Assembly: GCA_046294265.1 (NCBI GenBank)
Contig: JBKBKC010000002.1
Location: 275,510-339,509, forward strand
DNA: 64,000 nucleotides
Direction of reading: 5' to 3'
Source of the DNA: JBKBKC01 sp046294265
GTDB lineage: Bacteria; Pseudomonadota; Alphaproteobacteria; Rhodobacterales; Rhodobacteraceae
The notes below the pieces were generated by a model. It made no database searches, was not told the DNA's origin, and saw nothing but the letters and a program-made list of their open reading frames with translations. Within the stretch, counting starts at the first letter, position 1. Each line of letters opens with the position of its first letter. The translations under genes were made by a program, and so were the position numbers. Shown in pieces: positions 36,020 through 43,890 of this stretch.

Positions 36020-36063
36020 CAAATTCCTTCAAAGGAATTTGCAAATTTCTTTGAAGAAATTTG
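36020..36063. promoter_or_regulatory. Two abutting 22-base palindromes upstream of the RHH gene
   Basis: 36020-36041 has arms CAAATTCCTT and AAGGAATTTG; 36042-36063 has arms CAAATTTCTT and AAGAAATTTG. Both arms are perfect over ten bases with two-base centres, and the two palindromes touch. The stretch is sharply A/T-rich against the surroundings. It could be an operator pair for the RHH protein, or a dispersed genomic repeat. Confidence 0.65.
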
Positions 36064-36101
36064 CCGGTTCCAGCGTTATGGCCGTTGAGTGCGACACCAG
36101 A

Positions 36102-36332
36102 TCAGTCGATCAGTCGTATCGGGTCAGTATTGCAGAAAATCACGAAATGGCCGCTGTTTTCAACCACGCGATAGCCGCGCCGCCGCACCTCTTGCAAAAA
36201 CCGTTCTCTGCCGACCAGGCCTTCAACATCGCGGACCTGCCGCCGCACGATCCCGCCCTGGGCGACAGAGCGGGCCGAGAAAAGCTGCGTCAGCCAGCGG
36301 TCGGGTGTGATCGGGGCGGGCAGGGCGCGCAT
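36102..36332 (-). CDS. Small conserved protein of unknown function
   Basis: A 76-residue basic protein (MRALPAPITPDRWLTQLF, then GGIVRRQVRDVEGLVGRERFLQEVRRRGYRV, then NSGHFVIFCN). I recall similar Rhodobacteraceae proteins that databases sometimes misname as phosphoribosylanthranilate isomerase; there is no TIM barrel here. It sits between DUF4169 and RHH genes, all on the minus strand. Confidence 0.68.
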   Translation of the reverse strand: MRALPAPITPDRWLTQLFSARSVAQGGIVRRQVRDVEGLVGRERFLQEVRRRGYRVVENSGHFVIFCNTDPIRLID

Positions 36333-36379
36333 CGGGGATACCTCCGACGCGAGATTGGCGCAGCCTGGTTGACGGAAGG

Positions 36380-36571
36380 TTAATCCTGCGCCTCCCCCTC
36401 GCGCCGATGCGCCTCCAGCGCCTGCGCCGCGCGGTCGGCCTCGGCCTTCTGGCGGTCGCGCTCGGCTGCCGTGAGCCCGAATTTCGCGGCGTTCGCGTCG
36501 GCCTGGGCGCGGGCGGCCTCGCGCGCCGCGGCCTTCCGGCGCGCCCGCAGGTTCACGATCTCGGCGCTCAT
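36380..36571 (-). CDS. DUF4169-family protein
   Basis: A 63-residue, highly charged single helix (VNLRARRKAAAREAARAQADANAAKFGL) typical of the DUF4169 family. The ATG overlaps the fumC stop by four bases, so it is translationally coupled to fumC. The function is unknown; the linkage to fumC is common in this bacterial family. Confidence 0.85.
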   Translation of the reverse strand: MSAEIVNLRARRKAAAREAARAQADANAAKFGLTAAERDRQKAEADRAAQALEAHRREGEAQD

Positions 36572-37962
36572 CCCTTCGGGCCGATCATGTCCTCGGGGCG
36601 CACCACGCGGTCGAAGGTTTCGCCATCGACATAGCCGAGTGCAATGGCCTCCTCGCGCAGCGTGGTGCCGTTCCGGTGCGCGGTCTTGGCGACCTTGGTG
36701 GCCGCGTCATAGCCGATTGTGGGCGCGAGTGCGGTGACGAGCATCAGGCTTTCCTTCATCAGCTTGTCGATGCGGATCAGATTGGCCTGCGTTCCCACCA
36801 CCATGCTGTCGGTGAACGACCCCGCCGCATCGCCCAGAAGCTGCATGGATTGCAGCACGTTGTAGCTCATCATCGGGTTGAAGACATTCAGCTCGAAATG
36901 ACCCTGCGACCCGGCGAAGCCCACCGCCGCGTCATTGCCCATGACCTGCGCGCAGACCATCGTCAGCGCCTCGGCCTGTGTGGGGTTCACCTTGCCGGGC
37001 ATGATGGAACTGCCCGGCTCGTTCTCCGGCAGGATCAGCTCGCCCAGGCCCGACCGCGGGCCAGAGCCCAAGAGACGCAGGTCATTGGCGATCTTGAAGA
37101 GGCTCGCCGCCACCGTCTTCAGTGCGCCCGAGAACATGACCATCGCGTCATGCGCCGCCAATGCCTCGAACTTGTTGGGCGCGGTGACGAAGGGCAGGCC
37201 AGTGATCTCGGCAATCTTCGCGGCCACCCGCGCGTCCCATCCGATCCGGGTGTTCAGTCCGGTGCCCACGGCGGTGCCGCCCTGCGCCAGTTCGTAGATG
37301 TCGGGCAGGCACATCCGCACCCGGGCGATGCCCTTGTCCACCTGCGTCGCATAGCCCGAGAACTCCTGCCCCAAGGTCAGCGGTGTCGCGTCCTGCGTAT
37401 GGGTGCGGCCGATCTTGATGATGTCCTTGAACTCGGCCGATTTGGCCCAGAGGGCGGCTGACAGTTTCTCCAGCCCCGGCAGCAGCACATCGCGCGCCAT
37501 CATTCCGATGGCCACATGCATGGCGGTCGGGAAGGTGTCGTTGCTGGACTGCCCCATGTTCACATGGTCGTTCGGGTGGACGGGTTTCTTGGACCCCATC
37601 ACCCCGCCCAGCATCTCGATCGCTCGATTGCTGATCACCTCGTTCGCGTTCATGTTCGACTGGGTGCCCGAACCGGTCTGCCAGACGACCAGCGGGAAAT
37701 TGTCGTCGAACCTGCCCGCGATCACCTCATCCGCCGCCGACGCGATGGCCTGGCCCAGGCGTGCGTCGATGTCGCCCTGGTCGATGTTGACCAGCGCGCA
37801 GGCCTTCTTGATGACCCCCAGCGCGCGGATGATGGCGACTGGCTGACGCTCCCACCCGATGGGGAAGTTGATGATCGACCGCTGGGTCTGCGCGCCCCAG
37901 TATTTGTCGGCAGGAACCTCCAGCGGGCCGAAGCTGTCGGTCTCGGTGCGGGTCGCGGACAT
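36568..37962 (-). CDS. fumC: Class II fumarate hydratase
   Basis: Oxygen-stable fumarase of the TCA cycle. The superfamily signature GSSIMPGKVNP, the SSNDTFPTAMH region and GRTHTQDATPL are intact, and the product is 464 residues (E. coli 467). GGAGG six bases before ATG 37962 fixes the start. DUF4169 is coupled downstream; sspB lies 91 bases upstream on the same strand. Confidence 0.97.
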   Translation of the reverse strand: MSATRTETDSFGPLEVPADKYWGAQTQRSIINFPIGWERQPVAIIRALGVIKKACALVNIDQGDIDARLGQAIASAADEVIAGRFDDNFPLVVWQTGSGTQSNMNANEVISNRAIEMLGGVMGSKKPVHPNDHVNMGQSSNDTFPTAMHVAIGMMARDVLLPGLEKLSAALWAKSAEFKDIIKIGRTHTQDATPLTLGQEFSGYATQVDKGIARVRMCLPDIYELAQGGTAVGTGLNTRIGWDARVAAKIAEITGLPFVTAPNKFEALAAHDAMVMFSGALKTVAASLFKIANDLRLLGSGPRSGLGELILPENEPGSSIMPGKVNPTQAEALTMVCAQVMGNDAAVGFAGSQGHFELNVFNPMMSYNVLQSMQLLGDAAGSFTDSMVVGTQANLIRIDKLMKESLMLVTALAPTIGYDAATKVAKTAHRNGTTLREEAIALGYVDGETFDRVVRPEDMIGPKG

Positions 37963-38053
37963 GGGGGGCCTCCGGCTGCGATGTGTCGCGCAGGGACTAG
38001 CCGGGGTGGGGGTGGAAATCAATCGGCATGCCGTCGCATACCGGGCGAGGGGG

Positions 38054-38503
38054 CTATTTGCGGAACTTGTCCAGGCTCACCACCTCGGCCTCGGGGCGCG
38101 GCGGGTCGGGCGTGTCGTCACCCTCGTCCTCGTCATCCTCATCCGCGTCATCGTTGGTTTCGAACCGCAGCCCGAACTCGACCGACGGATCGACGAAGGT
38201 GCGCACCGCGTCGAAGGGAATTGCCAGCGGTTCCGGTTGGTTGCCGAAGTTCAGCGTGACCGTGAACCCGTCGTCCGTCACCTGCAGATTTTCGAACCAA
38301 TGCTGGATAACAACCGTCATTTCCGCCGGATAGCGGGCGCGCAGCCAGTCCGCCATCTCGACCCGGGGATGCTTGGTGTCGAAGGTGATGAAGAAATGAT
38401 GCGCCCCGGGCAACCCCTGTTCGGCCACATCCGACAGCACGGTCTGGATGAGCCCGCGCATCGCGCGGTGCATCAGATTGCCATAGTCGATGTCGCGCGC
38501 CAT
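38054..38503 (-). CDS. sspB: SspB-type ClpXP adaptor (alphaproteobacterial form)
   Basis: Delivers ssrA-tagged proteins to ClpXP. The 149-residue protein has the substrate-binding core IDYGNLMHRAMRGLI, HHFFITFDTKHPRVEM and VTLNFGNQPEPLAIPFDAV. A flexible acidic linker (DDADEDDEDEGDD) leads to the C-terminal ClpX-binding motif VVSLDKFRK. AGAGG six bases before ATG 38503 sets the start. The tmRNA gene of this genome is only 3 kb away (41343), though not co-transcribed. Confidence 0.93.
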   Translation of the reverse strand: MARDIDYGNLMHRAMRGLIQTVLSDVAEQGLPGAHHFFITFDTKHPRVEMADWLRARYPAEMTVVIQHWFENLQVTDDGFTVTLNFGNQPEPLAIPFDAVRTFVDPSVEFGLRFETNDDADEDDEDEGDDTPDPPRPEAEVVSLDKFRK

Positions 38504-38576
38504 GGTCATCCTCTTGTCCACGGGGATCAGCATAGGGGATTCGCCCCGGATGGGAAGGGGGCGCAGGGGCCGCGCC

Positions 38577-39857
38577 TTACGTCACCAGCGACACCGCCGC
38601 CGACAATGCGGCGCAGAGCGCCAGCACCGGAACAAGGCCCCAGTGCCGCACGAGGATCAGCCATCCCGCCAGAAGCCCCAGCACCAGCGCAAGCGGGTCG
38701 AGGCTCGTGGGATCGGGCAGGGCAAGGTGCAGCGGCCCCGCCTTCCAGACGGTCAACCGCGCGAACAGCACATGCAGCCCGAACCAGATCGACAGGTTGG
38801 CGATGACGCCCACGACGGCGGCGGTGATCGCGGCCAGCGCGCCCGACAGGCGCGGCGCACGTGCCAAACGCTCGATGAACGGGGCGCCGGCGAAAATCCA
38901 CAGGAAGCACGGCGCGAAGGTCATCCACAGCGCCACCACCGCCCCTGCCACGCCCATCCACAAGCCCCCTGCGCGGTGCCCCGCCATATAGCCCACGAAT
39001 TCGGTCACCAGGATCAGCGGCCCCGGCGTGGTTTCCGCCAATCCCAGCGCGTCGATCATCTGCGGCAGGGTCAGCCAGCCCTTGTCCTGCACCACCGCCT
39101 GCGTCATCCAGGCAAGCACCGCATAGGCGCCGCCGAACGTGAACACGGCCAGCTGCGAGAAGAAGAGGCCAATCTGCCACAAGAGGCCCCCCTCGATCAG
39201 CCCTAGTGCCGCCAGCGGCACCAGCCAGACCGCACCCCACAGCGCCGCCTGCCGCGTGGCGCCCTTCCACAGGCCCGGCGCGGGCGCCCCAGGCGGAAAG
39301 GCCGGACCGCGTGCGGTGATCCAGCCCCACAGCGCCGCTGCCGCGATGATGACCGGAAAGGGCAGGTTGAACAGGAACAGCCCCGCAAAGGCCAGCCCCG
39401 CGATGATCCAGTGCCCGCGCGATGCCAGCGCCCGCCGCGCCACCCTGAGCAGCGCATGCAGCACGATGGCCAGAACCGCGGCCTGCACGCCCAGAAACAG
39501 CGCGGCCACCAGCGGCACCTCTCCGAACGCCGCATAGACCATGGCCAGCGCCAGCACCACAGCGGCCCCCGGCAGCACGAACAGGAGGCCCGCAATCAGC
39601 CCTCCGACGGTGCCATGCAGCCGCCAGCCGGCATAGGTGGCCAGCTGCATCGCCTCCGGCCCCGGCAGCATCATGCAAAAGGACAGGGCGCGCAGATACT
39701 CGGCCTCGCCCAGCCAGCCGCGCCGCTCCACCAGTTCGCGGTGCATCAGGGCGATCTGCGCGGCAGGGCCGCCAAAGGAGGTGACGCCGATGCGCGCAAA
39801 GACGCGGGTGAGGTCGGGCAGTATGGGGGCGAGGGCGGGGGGCGGCAGATCGGTCAT
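38577..39857 (-). CDS. chrA: Chromate efflux transporter ChrA (two-domain CHR family)
   Basis: A 426-residue membrane protein with two homologous CHR halves. The first opens with FARIGVTSFGGPAAQIALMH and the second with FFSQLAVFTFGGAYAVLAWM; each carries the PGP motif (MLPGPEAMQLA, TTPGPLILVTEF). Bidomain members export chromate by proton coupling; some have other roles. No chrB regulator is adjacent. Ten or more helices are visible. Confidence 0.93.
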   Translation of the reverse strand: MTDLPPPALAPILPDLTRVFARIGVTSFGGPAAQIALMHRELVERRGWLGEAEYLRALSFCMMLPGPEAMQLATYAGWRLHGTVGGLIAGLLFVLPGAAVVLALAMVYAAFGEVPLVAALFLGVQAAVLAIVLHALLRVARRALASRGHWIIAGLAFAGLFLFNLPFPVIIAAAALWGWITARGPAFPPGAPAPGLWKGATRQAALWGAVWLVPLAALGLIEGGLLWQIGLFFSQLAVFTFGGAYAVLAWMTQAVVQDKGWLTLPQMIDALGLAETTPGPLILVTEFVGYMAGHRAGGLWMGVAGAVVALWMTFAPCFLWIFAGAPFIERLARAPRLSGALAAITAAVVGVIANLSIWFGLHVLFARLTVWKAGPLHLALPDPTSLDPLALVLGLLAGWLILVRHWGLVPVLALCAALSAAVSLVT

Positions 39858-39965
39858 GAGGCACCCCTTTTCGCGTCCGGGGTGATCCTGCCCACGGCTC
39901 TTTGGCCCTCAGGGTGATAGGGTCCGGCCACCGGTCTTGCAAGGTCGCCAAATCAGCGTCACGGG

Positions 39966-40619
39966 TCAGCTTGATGGGCGGTCCAGTTCGCGGATCAGCT
40001 TGGCGCGCAGGGTGCGGGGATAGTCATTCACCGAACGGGCGGTCATCACGAAGCCCTGCGGGCTTATGACCCAGCGCTGGTAGAACCGCGTCACGGGGGA
40101 TGAAGGGCCGGGGTCCTCGATGGCGATGGCGTTGATCTCGATGCCCTGCGCGATCGCGGCGGCGCGGGCGCGGGTGACGGTGAAGCCCGCGTTTTCCGGC
40201 CCGTCGCCCGAAATGTCGATCACCCGGCGGCGACAATCGGGCACGGCGGCGAACTGTGCGGTGGCAAAGGCCAGCGCCTCGCCAACCGCGGTATCGGAGG
40301 CGGAAAAGGCGCGGGGCAGGGTGGCGGCCCGGTCGGCAAAGGCCACCACATCGCCCGCGCCGCGCATCCGCGCCCAGGGCATCACCAGTGCCTGCCGCCC
40401 CACCCCCGACCAGTGCACGACCGCCAGCGCCACCTGCCCCGCAATCAGAAGGTCGATCAGGTCCGGGTCCTCAAGCGCCTGCGCAAGCCCCCGCATCTGC
40501 ACCGCATATTCGCCCGCGTCGATGGAGCCCGAGATATCGACGGCCAGCAGCAGGGCCGTGTCACAGGCCCGAACTGGGTTAGCGGCAAGGGCCAGCATCA
40601 GGGCAACGGATCGCAGCAT
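39966..40619 (-). CDS. DUF1194 von Willebrand A-like exported protein
   Basis: A 217-residue protein with a short signal peptide (LMLALAANPVRA) and a vWA-type fold. The MIDAS motif is DISGSID, with the downstream ISGDGPENAG matching the DUF1194 family. Such proteins are widespread in Rhodobacteraceae; ligand and role are unknown. ATG 40619 has only a poor ribosome-binding site, so an upstream TTG/ATG start near 40655 cannot be excluded. Confidence 0.82.
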   Translation of the reverse strand: MLRSVALMLALAANPVRACDTALLLAVDISGSIDAGEYAVQMRGLAQALEDPDLIDLLIAGQVALAVVHWSGVGRQALVMPWARMRGAGDVVAFADRAATLPRAFSASDTAVGEALAFATAQFAAVPDCRRRVIDISGDGPENAGFTVTRARAAAIAQGIEINAIAIEDPGPSSPVTRFYQRWVISPQGFVMTARSVNDYPRTLRAKLIRELDRPSS

Positions 40620-40686
40620 CCCTGAAACAGTGCAGGTGGGTGCATCATCATGCAATCAACAAGGCCGTGTCCGCTGGCGGGCTGCC

Positions 40687-41259
40687 TCAGCTTCCCGCGC
40701 GCCCGCAGTTCTCGTAACGGATCACCTTGAACGTGGTGGAGCCTTCGCGAAAGGTCGCGATGTCGTTGAAAGGGCCGAAGGTGAAGGTGTTGTCGTTGAA
40801 CGGCGCCTGACCCGAAAAGCCCCCGGAACTCACATAACCGTCGCCACGCGGCACGACGCGGCCGATGTAGGTCAGGTCCTGCCCATCGGCGTTGCGGTAC
40901 CGGTACCGGCAGTCACCGGGGATCGAAAAGCAGGAGAAGGGGCTGAACGTCTCCCACTTTCCGCCAGCCCAGTCCTTGCGGATCATGCGGCCCTGGGCGT
41001 CATAGGTGATGGTGTTGATGACCCCTGTCAGCGTCGTGGCCCTTGCAGGACCGGCATATGACTTGGTGACATGCGTCTTGCCCTTCTTGCCGACATAGAC
41101 CTCGATCCGCTCATCGCCGCTGTTGTAGCGGGTATGGATCAGGCAGCCGACGGGCATCAGGTCGAACCGCATGCCGTTGGATTGCTGTTGAGCGGCAGCG
41201 CCGCCTGCGATCAGGGGCGCCGCCACCAGCGCCACCGGCCATGCCATGCTGTGCGCCAC
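40687..41259 (-). CDS. Exported protein of unknown function
   Basis: A 190-residue protein with a signal peptide (MAWPVALVAAPLIAGGAAAQ) and a mature part rich in beta-strand patterns (ERIEVYVGKKGKTHVTKSY, TITYDAQGRMIRKDW, VVPRGDGYVSSGGFSG). Five cysteines may form disulfides. GTG 41259 is favoured because GAGGGG lies about 8 bases upstream; ATG 41247 is an alternative. It is the next gene downstream of ssrA on the same strand. No family recognised. Confidence 0.72.
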   Translation of the reverse strand: MAHSMAWPVALVAAPLIAGGAAAQQQSNGMRFDLMPVGCLIHTRYNSGDERIEVYVGKKGKTHVTKSYAGPARATTLTGVINTITYDAQGRMIRKDWAGGKWETFSPFSCFSIPGDCRYRYRNADGQDLTYIGRVVPRGDGYVSSGGFSGQAPFNDNTFTFGPFNDIATFREGSTTFKVIRYENCGRAGS

Positions 41260-41342
41260 CGCCCGCCCCCCTCTGCTCACGCCAGAGCGTAAGGTCTGTG
41301 GGCGCCACCGGTCAATCCCGACGATGCGCCCCAAGGGGGGGG

Positions 41343-41661
41343 GAAGGTGCAGGTTTCTGTTGCCAGGTACCTGCGAACCCCGCCTTACGCGGCTAAGCGC
41401 AAGGGCTTAGGTTTCGATGTTCTAACTGCTTACGCAGCCAGAGCCACCGGAGCACGGTTGTCGTTGGCAACTGTACTTGTCGGACCGATAACGGTGGTAC
41501 CTCACCGAGCGAAAGCTGGCCTCTTTGGTCGTTCGTCGATCCTATTTCGGCCCCGTTCCCCCGCAACGCCGGGTGTCTGGTGGAGCCGCCGGGTACCGCC
41601 CCCGGGTCCGAGCCGATTATTACAGGTGCGTTTATCGCCATAGTCCCGGTTGCCCGGCACA
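41343..41661 (-). ncRNA. ssrA: Two-piece transfer-messenger RNA (circularly permuted ssrA)
   Basis: The acceptor piece is transcribed first and ends CGGCTCC-A-CCA at 41578. The coding piece then starts GGGGCCGAAATAGGATCGAC at 41554. The two form a tRNA-like acceptor stem with the G3-U70 pair that specifies alanine. The tag frame at 41430-41468 reads ANDNRAPVALAA followed by TAA. The order acceptor piece before coding piece is the permuted arrangement of alphaproteobacteria. The T-loop region reads GGCGGTA rather than the usual TTCGA type. Outer ends are approximate. Confidence 0.93.
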
Positions 41662-41666
41662 GCGCC

Positions 41667-41696
41667 AATATAGGGCCGGTGCCCCCTCCCCCACAA
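41667..41696 (-). promoter_or_regulatory. Candidate promoter of ssrA
   Basis: On the minus strand TTGTGG (41696-41691) and TATATT (41672-41667) are separated by 18 bases. Transcription would start near 41660, just before the acceptor piece. The -10 match is strong for this GC-rich DNA. Confidence 0.6.
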
Positions 41697-41806
41697 GCCC
41701 TGCCGCGCGCCGCGCCGAAAAACGCTAGTTGATCCGACTCGGGGGGCGTGGATTAATCCGCACGCGTCCCCGCAGAGGGGCGATTTTTGGATGCGGAGGG
41801 TTGGGG

Positions 41807-42475
41807 ATGAAGGTTATTTCGATGGAAATCGGCGGGGCGGCGGCGGCCGGGGTCATGGTGCTCTGGGCCACGTCGGCGGCGGCGCAACCGCTGCCCGATT
41901 GCGGGCGCTATCCGGTGCGCGAGGCCACCCACAGCTGCGCCTGCCCGGCCAATGCGCCGAAAAAGTCGGTCTGGGGCAGCGGGCCCTATACCGCGGACAG
42001 CGACATCTGCACCGCCGCGCGCCACGCGGGGATGCTGACCGAGGCGGGCGGCGGCGTTATGGCGATCCGGCTGGACGGGATGGCGGAATATCAGGGCAGC
42101 GAACGCAACGGCATCACCACCGGGCGCTGGGGTCGCTACGACACCTCGATCGTCTTTGCCCCCATCGCCGCCGCGGCCGCGCCTGCGGTGCCGGAGATCA
42201 CCACCTGCGGCGCGTTGGGCGAGGATGTCGAAACACGCTGCACCTGCGATGCGGATGGCGTGAACGGCGCGATCTGGGGTGCGGGTCCCTACACCTCCGA
42301 CAGCGACCTGTGCACGGCGGCGCGGCACGCGGGTGCCATCGGGCTGGACGGGGGCGAGATCAGCCTGATCCGGGTTCCCGGTCTGACCTCCTACAAATCG
42401 ACCGAACGCAACGGGATCAAGTCGATGCCCTGGGGCGAATACGGCGACAGCTTCATCGTGAACGCCAACAACTGA
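41807..42475 (+). CDS. Exported protein with two LCCL domains
   Basis: A 222-residue secreted protein: signal peptide ending SAAAQ (~1-26), then two copies of an LCCL-like module. Each has a WG(S/A)GPYT(A/S)DSD(I/L)CTAARHAG core and ends in ERNGI(T/K) with a conserved W-G-x-Y. Paired cysteines precede each core (SCACPAN; RCTCDAD). LCCL domains bind lipids or polysaccharides in other proteins; the role here is not known. GGAGG seven bases before ATG 41807 sets the start. Confidence 0.88.
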   Translation: MKVISMEIGGAAAAGVMVLWATSAAAQPLPDCGRYPVREATHSCACPANAPKKSVWGSGPYTADSDICTAARHAGMLTEAGGGVMAIRLDGMAEYQGSERNGITTGRWGRYDTSIVFAPIAAAAAPAVPEITTCGALGEDVETRCTCDADGVNGAIWGAGPYTSDSDLCTAARHAGAIGLDGGEISLIRVPGLTSYKSTERNGIKSMPWGEYGDSFIVNANN

Positions 42476-42542
42476 GCCAACACCTGAACGGACAGGGGCC
42501 ACGCCAGCCCGGCGCGGCCCCCTTCCATGCCCGGCCGTGGGA

Positions 42543-43595
42543 TCAGAACCCGGCCTTGATCTTTTCGAACTCTTCCAGCATCCTGTCGCGCAGCTGGTTG
42601 TCGATCGGCACCTGCGCCAAAAGGGTGGTGTCGATGGGGTTCACATCGGCCGCCACCAGCTCTTCCATGGAAATCTCGGCCATGGCGGCATCGTTGGCAT
42701 GGGCATAGCCGAAGTTTTCCAAAAGCCCCCGCGCCGAGCCGTGGTCCAGCCAGGCGTTGATGAAATCATAGGCCTTGTCCTCGCTGCCGGGTGAGCCCTT
42801 CACGTTGACATAGCCACAGAACCAGCTGGACGCGCCCTCGGCCGCGCCGCGCTGGAATCCTACGGGGAACCCCTCCTCGCGCATCAGCGCGATGGAGTCG
42901 TTCCATGACCAGGCCACCAGCACCTCACCCGTCGCCATCAGCTGCGAGAGTTCCGACGGGTCGGCCCAGTAGGCGCGCACGTTCGCATGCGCGCTGCGCA
43001 GCCATGCGGCGGCGGCCTGATACTGATCCTCGGTCACGTCAGACCAGTCGCTGACCCCCGTGGCCAACAGCGCCAGCGCCCAGACGTCATCGGTGTTGTC
43101 GGGCAGCGAGACGCGGCCCGCGTATTTCGGATCAAGAAACACCTGCAGGGTGGACACATCCGCCTCGGGCACCTGGTCGGTGTTCCAGGCGATCGCGGTA
43201 TAGGCGTAATCGGTCGGGATGTACCACACCGTCTCGCCGTCCACAAAGATCTCGCTGTCCTTGAAACGCTCTGCGATATTGCTCCATTCGGGAATGCGGC
43301 TGACATCCCAGGGCTCGATCAGGCCCGCGTCGCGGTATTTCGACACCATCTGCGAGCAGGGATGCACGACATCGGCCTTGAAGCCCGAGGCAACCTTCTG
43401 GAACGCCTCGTCATCGTCGCCGAACAGGGCATAGGTGGGCATCTGGCCATGTTTGGCCACATAGGCCTCGATCAGCGCGGGCTGTTCGAAACCGGCCCAG
43501 TCGAACACGATCAGTTCCGGGTCGGCGGCCATGCCGGGTGTGGCAAGCCCCAGGGCCAGCGCAGCGGTTGCCAGGAAATGGCGGCGAAGGGTCAT
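42543..43595 (-). CDS. Periplasmic substrate-binding protein, PotD/PotF type
   Basis: A 350-residue ABC-transporter binding protein for polyamine-like substrates. The twin-arginine-like or Sec signal (MTLRRHFLATAALALGLATPGMA) is followed by LIVFDWAGFEQPALIEAYVAKHG, a typical PotD opening, and the hinge segment WNTDQVPEADVS. GAGGAG lies five bases before ATG 43595. No permease or ATPase gene is next to it, so it is either an orphan or serves a transporter elsewhere. Confidence 0.9.
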   Translation of the reverse strand: MTLRRHFLATAALALGLATPGMAADPELIVFDWAGFEQPALIEAYVAKHGQMPTYALFGDDDEAFQKVASGFKADVVHPCSQMVSKYRDAGLIEPWDVSRIPEWSNIAERFKDSEIFVDGETVWYIPTDYAYTAIAWNTDQVPEADVSTLQVFLDPKYAGRVSLPDNTDDVWALALLATGVSDWSDVTEDQYQAAAAWLRSAHANVRAYWADPSELSQLMATGEVLVAWSWNDSIALMREEGFPVGFQRGAAEGASSWFCGYVNVKGSPGSEDKAYDFINAWLDHGSARGLLENFGYAHANDAAMAEISMEELVAADVNPIDTTLLAQVPIDNQLRDRMLEEFEKIKAGF

Positions 43596-43890
43596 GGATG
43601 CTCCTCATCTGTCGGTGCGGGCCGTCTGGCCCAGTTTGAATTGCCAGTTTGGTGCCCCCGGGTGGTTTGACCGGGGTCTCGTGCCGTTCCTTCCCCGGAA
43701 ACGTGCCGATTGTGACGCAGCCTAGGTGAGGCGGCGCCATGGCTCAAGGGGGCGTCAGGCGCCGTTCGCGCCATTGTGCGGTGCAACCTGCCGCTTTTTC
43801 CGCCACCGCCGCATTTACGGGCAGTCATGCCAGGTCTTGCGGGGGCGTCCCGCGCAGGACAGGATCACGCCGGTTGATCAAGGAGACACC

